In this document: in pieces, positions 9,601 through 18,389 of the stretch
Layout of the letters: each line of letters starts with the position of its first letter
How positions within the stretch are numbered: the first letter of the stretch is position 1
NCBI GenBank assembly: GCA_024516035.1
Contig: CM044955.1
Coordinates: forward strand, 9,846,318-9,910,317
Source of the DNA: Bactericera cockerelli
Taxonomy: Eukaryota > Arthropoda > Insecta > Hemiptera > Triozidae
DNA length: 64,000 nt
Reading direction: 5' to 3'
Translations under genes and position numbers: made by a program
Notes under the pieces: generated by a model
Seen by the model: only the letters and a program-made list of their open reading frames with translations
Told to the model about the DNA's origin: nothing
Databases searched by the model: none

Positions 9601-12342
9601 TTGGGCCGCACACCATCACACTCTCTTCTCTCCCCCAGCAACAAGACTCGCAGTCCGCCACTGACGGGGGTAGCATGGGCGGTGGGCGCACTCAGGGCTC
9701 CTCCTCCTTCATCACCCAGTTCAATCGCGAGATGTTCATCGGGCAAGGGGAGCCGCCCACCGCGGGCACCTCGTATGAGTCACCCAGAGCGGCGGGCTAT
9801 GATCCATCCAGTATGAAGACAGCGACCACCGGCTATGATGCGCCCAAGGCGGGGGCGAGTTTCGAGCCGACCAATGTGAAGGCGGAGTTGTACGGGGGCG
9901 CGGGGGAGTGCGAGGAGGGGAGAGGGGGAGGCTACTACGAGGGGGGGGAGTATTTTGAGGAGAATGTGGAGCAGTTGAGCACGGGTGAGTTTTTCTTTTT
10001 TTTTTGTAAATAAAAAATATACCTACTACATACCTAATTACATATGTACATGTTCTTTTTTTATGGATTTTTTTTTCTGTTTCAAACACCGGCGTGATTT
10101 TATTTAGAGGCCGTGAAAGGGTTTTGTAGCTCCTAATAAACCTCTAATTTTTCAGATTTTTTTTTTAGTTTCAAGCCCGACAACTGTTATAGCACCATGA
10201 AGTTATAGTTCAGATTTCAATTTTGACAATATGCTGAAGTACATAAACTGCTTATTTCTTAGCCGTATGGAAATACATGGTGGCTAAGGGAAAACAGCAT
10301 GCACCTTTGCAGATTAGGTTTAAATTCACCGAAAAAAAACTACATTTTTTATATTACTAATACAGGGTCCACTCATACCTCGTGAGGAAAAATGAGTAGC
10401 TGCTCTGATGTGAAGCAGCGACCAGTTGCAGAATCATAGGCAAAAAAATAATTCAAGATATTCTAAATTAAAGTGGTAAAGTCCAATGATTCTGAGCTAC
10501 CCTTTGAGGTGCTTTGTTAAACTGTTGGCATAATGGGACTACCTGTCTTTTTTAAGCTTTATTAGGAGGACAAAGTACAGTGGTAATAGTATATAATTAA
10601 GAAAGAAAGAAAGAAAGAAAAAAAAAACAAAAAACAAAACAAATGACAAAATAAATAAGTAAAAAAGAAAATAACAATAATGTCCTACCTAAAGTCTCTT
10701 CCACCCAATCCTTGTCAATCTCTTGTCTTGCGCTGACAGTCTAAATAAAGCTCTACTTATACCCACTAACATTGTTATATAATAACACAAAGAAAAACAC
10801 GTTATTATTTTTATATTATTATTACCAACTGTGATTCCCATGACCCCGCCCCCCCGAAAAGTCCTATGATTCTGAGCTACCCACTAGAATTGTGACAGAA
10901 TAACACAAATAAACACGTTATTGTTTTTATATTATTATTGCCGCCTGTGATCCCCATGACCCCGCCCCCCGCAGAGAACATCCAGGCCCGCATGGACGCC
11001 CTGGACCAGGAGATAAGCGAGCTGGAGAACAGGCGGCGCCAGCAGGAGCAAGAGCTGGCCAACATAGAGAACCAGACACTCAGGCTCCGCTTCCAGAGCG
11101 TGCTGGACAACCTGAACATGGAACTCATGGAGAAAGACCAGGAGGTAATTATTACTAAACAACATAGAGATGAACATGGAACTCATGGAGAAAGACCAGG
11201 AGGTAATTATTACTAAACAACATAGAGAACTCATGGAGAAAGACCAGGAGGTAATTATTACTAAACAACATAGAGAACTCATGGAGAAAGACCAGGAGGT
11301 AATTATTACTAAACAACATAGAGAACTCATGGAGAAAGACCAGGAGGTAATTATTACTAAACAACATAGAGAACTCATGGAGAAAGACCAGGAGGTAATT
11401 ATTACTAAACAACATAGAGAACTCATGGAGAAAGACCAGGAGGTAATTATTACTAAACAGATTTAATCAAGTTTTATTTACAAAATATGGTTTTTTTTAA
11501 AGAATATTTGTGTTAATCACTTTAGTGATGTCACGACTACTCCAACTGGCTCTACTAAATCTACACTGAAACCGGGACCTGAACCGACGACCTCCAGGTT
11601 ACCAGTCCGCCGCCTTATCGATCAAGCTACTGAGGTCGGTTACAAAATATAGTATATACAATTTACAAGAAACAAAGTTAAATAAATAAATCAATCATTT
11701 GTTTTATTTTTTATATTTTTTTTTGTTATTTTCAGAGGACCCATCCTAAGCCATTTCTATTTGGCTTCCAAGTTGAAATTATTAAACAAAATTTGATCAA
11801 GGGCGTTGCTAATGCCAATGGCATTCTCTTTCGGTAATGAGTGGGACTTGGTCTTATTTCCCCTGCTATACCACTGATGGGTTGCGACGGCTGGCAGGGA
11901 CCAAAACCTCCATAAACCTTTTTTCTCCTGTTTGGTTGGTCAAAGAGTTGCGTCGTTCTGGTAATCTAGAGGTCGCGGGTTCGAAACCCAGTCGGCACAT
12001 GGCAACTATAATATGTTTAGTTTTTCTTTTTAGCTAAGAATTTATTTAAGATTTATGTGTTTATATTTTTATGTATGAATTTTATACACAATTGTATATT
12101 TTGCACAGATAAAACAATAAATTAAAAATAATTATCCTCCCTTTTGAGATCTGAACCACATAATAATATATCTTGGGCTTACTGCTGGAATAATGGGACT
12201 CATTATTCCTAATTGGACAGTATATTAGTTAAGGCAATACGATACTTTTCTTAGGTTAATATTATCTAACTAAAGGTTCTTGTTTGTTTGTTTTCAGTAT
12301 CAAAAGTTAGCTACCATGCTGGATACACCACCGGACTGCTAA
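117..12342 (+). CDS. TAF7: TAF7, TFIID subunit 7 (3' eight coding exons; 5' end outside window)
   Basis: Exons 117-197, 1049-1138, 3251-3389, 4699-4842, 8288-8439, 9639-9984, 10975-11144 and 12298-12342 (stop TAA) join in frame through GT-AG introns to give 388 residues. Here I number these 1 to 8. The first begins [20 protein letters not shown], the second continues MMICKEEDD, and the third has [19 protein letters not shown], which is the conserved N-terminal TAFII55 domain of TAF7. TAF7 is a nuclear TFIID subunit that binds TAF1 and restrains its acetyltransferase during RNA polymerase II preinitiation. Exons 4-6 are acidic or Gly/Ser-rich and less conserved. Exon 7 encodes a coiled coil ([20 protein letters not shown]). 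The last exon reads [14 protein letters not shown]. The start codon and first exons lie upstream of the window. Introns are heavily loaded with SINEs, and three carry splice-site tandem duplications. Family assignment is from recognised conserved motifs; exon 5-6 boundaries rest on frame and splice signals. Confidence 0.93.
639..690. repeat. (TTA/ATT)n microsatellite
   Basis: An almost pure ATT triplet run lies in a TAF7 intron. Many SINEs in this window end in ATT triplets, so it may be a SINE tail. The rest of 198-770 is AT-rich intron with nothing I can assign. Confidence 0.8.
770..1000 (-). repeat. tRNA-headed SINE, family D (antisense)
   Basis: The body contains ACATTAACCTCACCCAGCCT, shared with copies at 7325-7550 and 52880-53105. 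The tRNA-like head reads in from the right end (B-box-like stretch in 'ccagaaatcaaactttgg', decayed). It lies in the TAF7 intron before the exon at 1049. The body is the same module as that of the 5S-headed SINE family E. Confidence 0.7.
1573..1764 (+). mobile_element. 5'-truncated LINE 3' end with 18-bp target-site duplication
   Basis: The 18-mer ACTGGTATTTTACTTACT occurs at 1573-1590 and again at 1747-1764, bracketing 156 bp that ends in an AAG/GAAGAA-rich tail. The insert resembles the C-terminal tail of a non-LTR retrotransposon ORF (a basic [17 protein letters not shown] stretch). A sequence related to its middle occurs near 54300-54340. The exact direct repeats indicate a target-primed retrotransposition event inside a TAF7 intron. 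Confidence 0.65.
1902..2487. mobile_element. hAT-type MITE with perfect 8-bp target-site duplication
   Basis: Terminal inverted repeats CAGGGGTCTTCAACCT (left) and its complement (right) are flanked on both sides by the identical octamer TCTTAGAT (1894-1901 and 2488-2495). An 8-bp duplication and CAGG..CCTG ends are typical of hAT elements. There is no transposase; a run of about 20 G follows near 1985. It contains a tRNA-derived SINE. Confidence 0.9.
2262..2382 (+). repeat. tRNA-derived SINE nested in hAT MITE
   Basis: The B-box-like GGGTTCGAATCCCATC is preceded by a tRNA-like segment and followed by a poly-A run. It lies wholly inside the hAT MITE at 1902-2487, so it is either younger or was carried with it. 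It is not an intact tRNA. Confidence 0.6.
2850..3110 (-). repeat. SINE family I (antisense)
   Basis: It shares 'cgtagccatgaaacaggagctactgtagacgc'-type sequence with 44530-44815 (antisense) and 46410-46600 (sense). The better preserved 44.5 kb copy has a tRNA-like head near its right end. Confidence 0.7.
3391..3600 (-). repeat. tRNA-headed SINE family A (antisense), abutting a TAF7 splice donor
   Basis: The ATT-type tail starts immediately at the donor of the exon ending at 3389 (GAG|GTAATAATAATAAT), so the intron's first bases are SINE tail. The body and head match copies at 7620-7840, 15187-15406, 23268-23475, 49215-49430 and 51360-51580. A fragment of a 5S-headed SINE tail (ATATGACCATGCAGTTGAAA) follows at about 3600-3655. 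Confidence 0.8.
3795..4030 (-). repeat. tRNA-headed SINE family C (antisense)
   Basis: The tRNA-like head is at the right end (antisense B box in GGGATTCGAACCCGAGTCAC), and the body contains 'ctcgcgaggttagggtaggcc'-like sequence. It is related to copies at 12905, 33358, 35160, 36002 and 36390. Confidence 0.75.
4396..4660 (-). repeat. tRNA-headed SINE family B (antisense)
   Basis: The antisense head ends in ACCACTGAGCTACCGGGACA (A-box side), with the B box in GGGTTTCGAACCCACGACC. The body has ATTATTCCAGCAGTAAGCCC and an ATT tail on the left. Other copies are at 8055, 43270 and 57190, with partial copies at 12120 and 44281. Confidence 0.85.
4852..5000 (+). repeat. GTCCCGC-rich transposon-like terminal fragment
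   Basis: It begins AGGGTGACCATACGTCCCGC and repeats TCCCGCTTT several times. It looks like one end of a MITE; no matching right end was found. It starts two bases after the donor-like GGTATGTAT of TAF7 exon 4. The rest of 5000-5340 is unassigned intron. Confidence 0.4.
5343..6594 (+). repeat. 24-bp minisatellite, 52 units, carrying copies of a TAF7 5' splice site
   Basis: The core GACCTGG starts at 5361 and recurs at exact 24-bp steps to 6585, giving 52 units with base substitutions but no net length change. Each unit contains GACCTGGGTATGTAT or a one-base variant. That 15-mer is also the exon-4/intron junction of TAF7 at 4836-4850 (exon ends CTGG, intron begins GTATGT). Because 24 is a multiple of three and the unit lacks stops, long artificial reading frames exist on both strands. 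They are not genes. Confidence 0.97.
6598..7189. mobile_element. 592-bp foldback (long inverted repeat) element
   Basis: The left arm 6598-6847 and right arm 6939-7189 are near-perfect complements (ends ACTGAGGCACAAATT and its complement) around a loop of about 90 bp. It lies directly downstream of the 24-bp array in the same TAF7 intron. Flanks are ATATA-rich but I see no clean target duplication. It has no coding capacity. Confidence 0.85.
7325..7550 (-). repeat. tRNA-headed SINE family D (antisense)
   Basis: The antisense tRNA-like head is at the right (GGGGATCGAACTCGGGATCT, then ATTACGCCACGT). The body, 7350-7450, contains GACGGGGGTGTTACCC and TACCCACATTAACCTCACCC, nearly the same as the body of the 5S-headed SINE at 44010-44215. 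Confidence 0.85.
7620..7840 (+). repeat. tRNA-headed SINE family A (sense)
   Basis: The head TGGTAGTCAAGTGGTTAAGG is A-box-like, and the B box lies in GTTAGTTCGAATCGCACCC. The body contains ACCACATAATAATA and ends GAGTGTTATTATTATT. Confidence 0.85.
7868..8015 (+). repeat. Dispersed repeat K
   Basis: AAAAGTCCAAGTCCTT ... CAGCTGTAGCTAAGCTGGC. A second copy is at 57590-57725 and an antisense fragment near 42990-43080. The terminus (tgtagccaagct..caacaaca) also forms part of the tandem unit at 56698-57170. Confidence 0.65.
8055..8272 (+). repeat. tRNA-headed SINE family B (sense), abutting a TAF7 splice acceptor
   Basis: The head CCCGGAAGCTCAGTGGCAAA, the B box in GGGTTCGAAACCCAGC and the ATT tail end about 15 bp before the acceptor CTCAG|CGGAGC of the exon starting at 8288. 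The tail supplies part of that exon's upstream pyrimidine-rich region. Confidence 0.85.
8778..9001 (+). repeat. Repeat family J (insect RTE/LINE-like 3' end)
   Basis: It starts ACTAGCGGGCTGTCGCCCGC and ends near ATATATTAAGATT. Related 'ACTAGC..' repeats are at 16738-17340 and 23211-23640. The layout (ACTAGC start, AT-rich end) resembles widespread arthropod LINE 3' ends. No ORF was found; class is inferred. Confidence 0.5.
9212..9390. mobile_element. Tigger/pogo-like MITE with TA target duplication
   Basis: The left end CAGTAGAATCCTGCTAA and right end (complement CAGTAGAATCCCGCTAA) are flanked by TA at 9210-9211 and 9391-9392. At 179 bp it has no transposase. The CAGTAGAA..TTCTACTG ends and TA duplication fit Tc1/mariner-Tigger elements. 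A longer relative is at 29298-29751. Confidence 0.85.
9421..9582. mobile_element. 162-bp hairpin MITE related to the 13.3-14.8 kb element
   Basis: The ends CGGGTTCTACGAAAAACACC and complement pair over most of the length. The interior AACTCTACTGGCGCTATCTT and CCTTTGGAACTAAC also occurs inside the larger element at about 14684-14730, so this is probably a deletion derivative. It sits just before TAF7 exon 6. Confidence 0.8.
10371..10545 (+). repeat. SINE family C body fragment
   Basis: GGTCCACTCATACCTCGTGA ... AGCAGCGACCAGTTGCAG matches the post-head part of family C SINEs (33450-33500, 36105-36190). The head is missing. The surrounding 10020-10370 and 10560-10760 are low-complexity AT-rich intron. 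Confidence 0.6.
10762..10974 (+). repeat. Two-copy ~116-bp tandem duplication at the TAF7 exon-7 acceptor
   Basis: The blocks starting CCCACTA at 10762 and 10880 both run through ACACGTTATT and GTGAT(T/C)CCCATGACCCC. Copy 2 ends in the real acceptor GCAG|AGAACATC at 10974. Copy 1 ends CCCCCCGAAAAG, where the acceptor is lost. Part of the unit is family C SINE tail. Confidence 0.75.
11121..11460 (+). repeat. 48-bp tandem array duplicating the TAF7 exon-7 5' splice site (7 copies)
   Basis: GAACTCATGGAGAAAGACC starts at 11121 (in the exon), 11179, 11227, 11275, 11323, 11371 and 11419. Each copy includes CAGGAG|GTAATTATT, the exon-7 donor. The first spacing is 58 bp and the rest are 48. The intronic part of the unit contains CAACATAGAGA, which also occurs inside exon 7 at 11060-11070. 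The array therefore looks like template switching between exon segments. The six downstream donors are in a different frame from the exon. Confidence 0.95.
11555..11640 (-). repeat. tRNA-like SINE head (antisense)
   Basis: CCTGAACCGACGACCTCCAG followed by GATCAAGCTACTGAGGTCGG reads as an antisense B box and A box. It is decayed. The rest of 11461-11800 is AT-rich intron. Confidence 0.5.
11800..12005 (+). repeat. tRNA-like SINE (sense)
   Basis: The B box lies in CGCGGGTTCGAAACCCAGTC, preceded by TTCTGGTAATCTAGAGGT. Similar heads are at 31335-31390 and 51205-51260. Confidence 0.55.
12120..12245 (+). repeat. SINE family B body (partial, sense)
   Basis: ACCACATAATAATATATCTT ... TTACTGCTGGAATAATGGGA matches the family B body without its head. 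It lies just before the last TAF7 exon. Confidence 0.75.
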
Positions 12343-12764
12343 TCTGGATGAAGCCTCTACTGCAAGCTACCTTTACCATAACAACAAATGCAGTTGGTTT
12401 CCACCTGCAGTTTTCTTTTCCTCTTGATTTTAATGCACTTATTGTACATACAATTACCTTATCAGAATATATTTTTTGTTGTTGTTGATAATTTTTTTTA
12501 TTAAAATGCGAAAATACTTACTCAGGGCCGAATTATATTTAACTGACATCGCAATAATGTTTGCCATACGACACAGTAATATTGTCAAACAATTATTAAG
12601 TATAGCATTTTTTAATTATGAATGAATGCTTTTATCTGTGGTGAAAGGCCTCTTCACAATTTTTGTGGGTAGCGCAGCGTTACTAAGAGCGTTACGTTCT
12701 ATAACATTAATTTCTTTTTACCCTGGGGAATTATTTGTTATTAGGTTCATATTAGAAATCCAAA

Positions 12765-12900
12765 GTAATGTTAGGTATACGTAATTTTATATAAATCTAG
12801 GATTCTTTTAAATTTTTAATTCTTTTAGTAGAATAATTCTCTTAAATAGAAAAATTTAAAAGAATCCTAATTTTATATAAAATTACATATACCTAACATT
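12765..12900. repeat. AT-rich inverted repeat
   Basis: AATGTTAGGTATACGTAATT ... pairs with AATTACATATACCTAACATT, with the interior TAGGATTCTTTTAAATTTTT / AAAAATTTAAAAGAATCCTA also complementary. It is probably a small MITE; no target duplication was resolved. Confidence 0.65.
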
Positions 12901-12904
12901 CTTT

Positions 12905-13045
12905 TTACCCTGGTAATGCTGCCACTGGTTGTTACTCATAAAGTAGCTACTCATTTTTCCTCACGAGGTATTAGTGGACCCCGAACACCCAAGTACAGAG
13001 CAGAAAAAATTCTACTCCGCTGGGGATCGAACCCAGGTCACCATT
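12905..13045 (-). repeat. SINE family C (antisense)
   Basis: GGGGATCGAACCCAGGTCAC (antisense B box) and CTCACGAGGTATTAGTGGAC match the family C body and head. Confidence 0.75.
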
Positions 13046-13281
13046 TTCTCTCTATATCCAGGTTTCTCTTATAAAAAGTTTATTTTTTGAAGAGAGCTAA
13101 ATTGGACTTGGACATTGTTCTCATATATCAAGGTTTCTGTTATATCTAGGTTTGACTGTATAATTTTATTGGATGTGTTATTTAGAGTTGTAAAAATGAA
13201 CACAATCAACAATTATCTATTTATTTTAAGAAATAAAACCATGTATTTACCTAGACTTAATATCACAGATAAATTTATGCT

Positions 13282-14766
13282 GGGTTCTTCACAATTGCCA
13301 AAAACACGAACCACCTAACCTCAAAATCAGCGTTTCGCTCGAAATACGCTTACTTTTTGCAAATTCAGGGATTGGCAAGAATATAAACAAAATTGTGGCG
13401 GTAATTTAAAAAAAAACCTTCATTATGTGAAATTGAAGCGTATTTGGTGTTTGATCATTTGTCAAATAATTAAATATAATAATCTTTACTGTATAGAAAT
13501 AAACAACGAATTTGATTATTCAACAGGGTTCAACAAACAACCTAAAACATTATTTTTACGAAAAATTCTCTAGAATAATTCATTTTTAATTCTCATTAAA
13601 CTATCCCTTTTTCTCTTTTACCTTACTACAGTCATTGCTTCCCAGCTTCATTTTTTTTTATATTTCTTCATCTGTTAACTTGTCGATGAGGGCGATGAGG
13701 TAAAGTGAAGTCGCTGAGATTAATGTTTTGGAGATCGCGCATGGCACTTGGTCTATTTTTGTGCATAAATTTAAATTCGTCGAAATCGAATTTTGTTTCA
13801 ACGAAATTCGGATCGCCCTAAAAGATTATTGCTTTAAACCTGCTTGGACGCAGTCATATATATAATTATATACGAATGTCAAGGAACCAAGGTCTGTCGT
13901 AATCTAGCTTGTGATCAATTGTATACTATGGACATGAAAGGAGCCTAGACATTGGATTTGGGCGTCCATGTAATCCTCTCACCACCGTGATTTAGGTATC
14001 AATACCTATCTCACGGACACGGAATTATTATTATATAATTGTATACTATATGTAAATTTTTTTTTTTGTAATTATTACTAAGTTACGCGCGCCCTAAAAC
14101 TTTTTATATTCTTGTTGCAAATAATATTGAATGTTATAGATGGCGGCATGCAGTCATATCCGACATTGAAGGAACTAAGATTACGACAGACCTTTTAGTT
14201 CCTTCAATGTCGGATATGACTGCGTGCCATTAGGTTATAATCGAGTTATTTTGCCTTAAATTACAGTCAATTGTATTTGCAACAATAATAAAAAAAGTTT
14301 TAGTGCGCGTGTAAGTTTATAAAAATTACAAAATTGATTTAAAAATTTATATCATAAAAATAGAACCCAAATGACTACTGCTAGTAGTGGGATTATATTT
14401 ACTCTGCGAGAAAAAACATCTTAGTAAAAAAATCTTGTGACTGAGGTATGTATTATTAGTACCTCTTTGGTAACTTCAGCAATAAGAGTTAAAATATTTT
14501 GCCGTACCCTGTAGAAATGTCGATAAAAATTTCAAGACGTTGGTAGCTTCGGGTACATTAGCTTTTCTTGTTTTTATGCTATCTGTTTATGTTCTTGAAT
14601 TTTTTAAATTTTGGCGCTTTAACTTTTTTGCTACCTTTGGCGTATATCACAAAAAATACGCCAACTCCGTTTCGCGAGAGCAAAACTCTACTGGCGCTAT
14701 CTTGAAGAATCCTTTGGAACTAACATTTTTCGAAAAACACGGTGTTTTTTTGTAAGTGAAGAACCC
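13282..14766. mobile_element. 1.5-kb non-autonomous DNA element with GGGTTCTTCAC terminal repeats
   Basis: The left end GGGTTCTTCAC is matched by GTGAAGAACCC at 14756-14766. Subterminal parts share CACCTAACCT and the block CTCTACTGGCGCTATCTTGA with the hairpin MITE at 9421-9582. Inside are a smaller hairpin (about 14150-14225, GTCATATCCGACATTGAAGG arms) and a copy of the 'gggcgtccat..cacggacac' repeat (13935-14025) also seen at 50175-50270. No transposase or clear target duplication was found, so the superfamily is not assigned. Confidence 0.65.
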
Positions 14767-15186
14767 ATCATTATTTTCTTATAACTAAATGTAAAAAATG
14801 TTTATCCTTAAAGTTTAGTTCCTTAATTGTGCTTGGTTTTTATTATCAAAAAATTCAAAAGAAACAACAGAACTCATTTAATACTCCTAAGTGAAAACTC
14901 TGGTTAGAGACAATCTAGCTGTTTTTATTGCTACTATTACTTCGATTTCATATACTCTCCTTCAAAAAAAATCAGGTCCCTTGAAAAAACAAAAGATTCA
15001 AATTATTATTAATGTTTAAAAAAATGTAGCTTTCAACTGCATGGCCATATCACAACAAGGGTTTTACCCTCTTTCAGGAAAAAGGAGAAAAAAAATGTAA
15101 AGATTGAAGTCTGGTCAATTAAACATTCAGTGATTCAAAATTTCAATCTCTTCATAATTTAAAACATAGGTTATCAACGTTTTTTA

Positions 15187-15406
15187 TAATAATAATAATA
15201 ATAACACTCTTAAGTGGAATTTAACCACCAGGTGAGGTTAATGCTCAAAGCGTTTTCTACCACCTAACCAACCCTCAGAGTCTTATTATTATGTGGTCAC
15301 AAACTCAAATTAATGAGGAAAATTCATACTCTGGATGAGATTCGAACCAATGGATCCCTAAGCTACCTGGATTACCAGACTAGCACATTAACCACTTGAC
15401 TATCAG
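15187..15406 (-). repeat. SINE family A (antisense)
   Basis: The ATT tail is at the left, with body AATGCTCAAAGCGTTTTCTA, antisense B box GAGATTCGAACCAATGG and end TTAACCACTTGACTA. A 5S-SINE tail fragment is nearby at 15025-15075. The region 14770-15180 otherwise shows nothing assignable. Confidence 0.85.
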
Positions 15407-15491
15407 TTTTTTCCAGGTTCTTTGAATATTAACTTGACAAGAGTTGGTTGTTGAGTATAAACACTATAGCTATAGTGAGGATACACATTTA

Positions 15492-18136
15492 TCATGTAAG
15501 AGGAAATGAGAAGAGCTTGTTGCCACTTTTCATATGAATGTGAGACATGGTAACACAGCAATCATCACCAGAGTCAACTTTGAACTGATTCAACAAAGCA
15601 TTGAGTTTGATGTGGAGAGGTTGTAGAACACTGGTTTTGTCATGAAGACACCAGGCAATGCTGGCGTGAAAGTTAGGCTCCTGGAATCGGACAAAGAAAT
15701 CATTCTGGAATAAATGTGGTTTGCCACAGTCCTGTGTGCAATGTTCAGTAATAATGAAATGTTACAGTTTCTACTTCACAATATTTCATGATCTTAATCA
15801 TATGCAATGAATTTTGGTATGAAATTAGTTGAAAAATATACACTGCAAACATGAGTAATATGAGTATGCAAATGAAAACTAGGCATTTGCATAGTTGTGA
15901 CTAGGTAATTTTTTTTTTTGATTTTTTTGCCAGTATGTACCTGCTTAGTTTTGATTCTGATTATGACTGTATAATAATTGTCATCACCACAACTCTGTGA
16001 TATAATTATTTTTACACCCCAAACAGGAGAACTTTATTGAAATCTCACAAAGCTACCTATACAACCTCATGCAGCCTAGGTTGAGCCAGGAATTTTATAT
16101 ACTTACCTCGTAGTATTTGGGTAGTTTAAACTCTGCTGCTGCACTATCCACTGCTTGCACAAAATGAACTAATGAGGATTTGCAAGAGTTGGCACCCAGA
16201 GCTATGAATGTTCTTGTTTTCTCTTCATTGCAAAATATTTCTACTGAACTGAACTTGATTGTTAACCTACAGGAAAAAAGAAACAATTGAAAGGAGTCAG
16301 TCAATAATCATGTGAGTAAGTGATTTGCTAGTACATAATTAGACTAATTTGAGTATTTTATTTGATAGAATGCCAATTTCTTAAAAAAAACAATTACCTA
16401 ATTATGCTTGGTTCTACAGATCTTGAAGAACACCTTAAAAAAAAAAAAAAAAAAAAAAAAATCAGGGGATTCATCAAAATAGTGGTAGTGCAGTAAAATC
16501 AAGGCTTTTGCTCACCAAACCAAGGTGGCATATTTTTTCCCAATCCCCAGTTTCTTGTTTTTCTGGTGTTACCAAGATCCAAAGAACCAAGCATAAGTAT
16601 GAGTTATTAAATTGTAGACCTTTGCAAAAGACACTTTGGATGAAATTATTAGACTAAATGGAGATCACAAGTTTGAACTCATGCGCAGATATAGCCCTCT
16701 TGTACTGGGGGGGCACAACCGGACAATATACCTATAACTAGCGGGTTGCACCCGCTGCTTCGGAAGCCTATCACACACACACAATCCCCCCCCCACACAC
16801 ACACACATGTCAATATTTTTCGTGTCACCCATCCATTGCTTGTCCTTAGTGGAGCTCAAGAATGGCTCATCAGAATTTCGCGATTAATATGTCAAATGAA
16901 GACTCCAACCCTTGCAAAAACACTCTCGCTTTGAGTAGATAGTTCGTCAAGACATATTTCGAGAAAAAATGTCATTCAGGTCAAAAAACGTCAATACTTT
17001 TTGTTTACCCATCCATTTTATGTCCTTACTCAACGTAGCTCAAGAACGGCTCATCAGAATTTCGTGATTGATATCTCAAATGAAAACTTGAACCCTTGCT
17101 TAAAACTTTCTCTTTTTGAGTTGATACGCCGCCACCGTGGCGCCGTCACGGCAAATTTTGAGAAAAAATAATGTCATTTCGGTCGAAAAATGTGATTTTT
17201 TTGTGTCAACCATCCATTTTTTGTCCTTACCCCGTGTAGCTGAACCCTAGAGATATATTCCCTGATCCAAATGGACCTATAGGTAAAATTTCAGGTTTCT
17301 CGGACAATCTGTGTGGATTTGACAACTTTATTATTTAGTTATTTCTTATATATTGGTCTTAGAATTGGGAATTATTTTGGGTCCCGTGCCCCCCTAACTT
17401 ATTGAGATCTTCATTTTACGGGATTAGTCTGAGAATTGGGAATTATTTTGGGGCCCGTGCCCCCCTAACTCATTAAGATCTTTTTTTTTACGGGATTAGA
17501 TATAATGAAATTTGAGAAACATAGCTTACTGAAAAAATCTGGGGGGGCACGTGCCCCCCGTGCCCCCCCCTATATTCGCGCATGTTTGAACTTTAGCTTT
17601 TAGTTTCCCCATTTAAAACAATAGCTTCAATGCTTATGTGTGATAATGGTCAAAGTACTCTTCCATTAAGTCATATCTCACCTGTTCAGATGACTCAAAC
17701 TCTTGCCCAATGTTTTAACAAGAGGCTCAATCCAGTGATGTGGTAGAACCAAAGTCTTACTGAGGCTCAAGTGAGGCTCACTAATGACTTCTACATCTAT
17801 TCCCAAAGCAATCAACTCATGCTTGAGCCTGGCATGAAGTAGTGTTAAATTGTTCTTCAGCGGAATGTACACTAAAGTTGCCCAGCTATTCCTCTCGTGT
17901 GGGAAGCTTCGTATCCTGCCTCCATGCTGCTCGGGATTGTCAACTGGATTCTGAACTTGGAACTTATCAAAGAGATCAGTGGGTAGAGGTAGTTTTGGCT
18001 TGGCTGGTTTTGATTTATCAGGAAGGACTGACTGTGATTGAAGTGTTTTATGATTAGGTGAATCTGAGTCACTTTCACTATCTGAACTGGAGTAATCTAG
18101 GAGTAAATTTAAACTATTCTGTGAGTTTTCAGCCAT
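15492..18136 (-). CDS. USB1: USB1, U6 snRNA 3'-5' exoribonuclease (three exons, complete)
   Basis: Exons on the minus strand are 18136-17682, 16266-16107 and 15680-15492, joined through GT-AG introns to 267 codons. Human USB1 is about the same size. The protein has a Ser/Asp-rich N-terminus (about 1-50), then FPHERNSWATLVYIP. It has the two HxS motifs of the 2H phosphoesterase fold: H122-L-S124 in EPHLSLSKT and H210-A-S212 in EPNFHASIAW. The C-terminus is MKSGNKLFSFPLT. USB1 trims and caps U6 snRNA 3' ends with a cyclic phosphate in the nucleus. An upstream in-frame ATG at 18181 would add 15 residues; I chose 18136 because the family begins near there. For exon 3, the acceptor at 15681 keeps KYYE next to EPNFH as in homologues. 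A second AG farther upstream would insert about 17 residues. Confidence 0.93.
16738..17340 (+). repeat. Repeat family J in USB1 intron 1
   Basis: It starts ACTAGCGGGTTGCACCCGCT and contains repeated blocks (TCAAGAACGGCTCATCAGAA-type, CCATCCATT..TGTCCTTA three times). It ends near the ATTTAGTTATTTCTTATATA stretch. A partially duplicated segment (GAATTGGGAATTATTTTGGG, twice) and C-rich text follow to 17575. Confidence 0.5.
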
Positions 18137-18389
18137 TTCTTTGACTAAACCAACACAAATCGTCAACAAGGAAAAGTACAATAAAGTATGAACAGTTTAA
18201 TAACATAATTTTGGACTGCAGGCGCAGGCAGAATTTTTTTTTTTCAAATTCAAAATTTCGCGGGAAATTTTATTTGTATTGGAAAATTGAAAATTCAAAT
18301 TCTCGCGGGGTAGTGTAAATGGGTGTGCGTTCGTTCAACACAAGTTCATACAGCATAATAATCGAAATCGATTATGCTGTGCGACCGTT

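Noticed and set aside
10935..11466. Repeated [15 protein letters not shown] and ELMEKDQE frames
   Set aside because: Products of the 48-bp donor array and its complement, not proteins. Only the TAF7 exon up to 11144 is supported.
15682..15733. Extra 17-residue segment in USB1 exon 3 using an upstream acceptor
   Set aside because: It would separate KYYE from EPNFHASIAW, which are adjacent in homologues. The downstream acceptor has a good pyrimidine tract.
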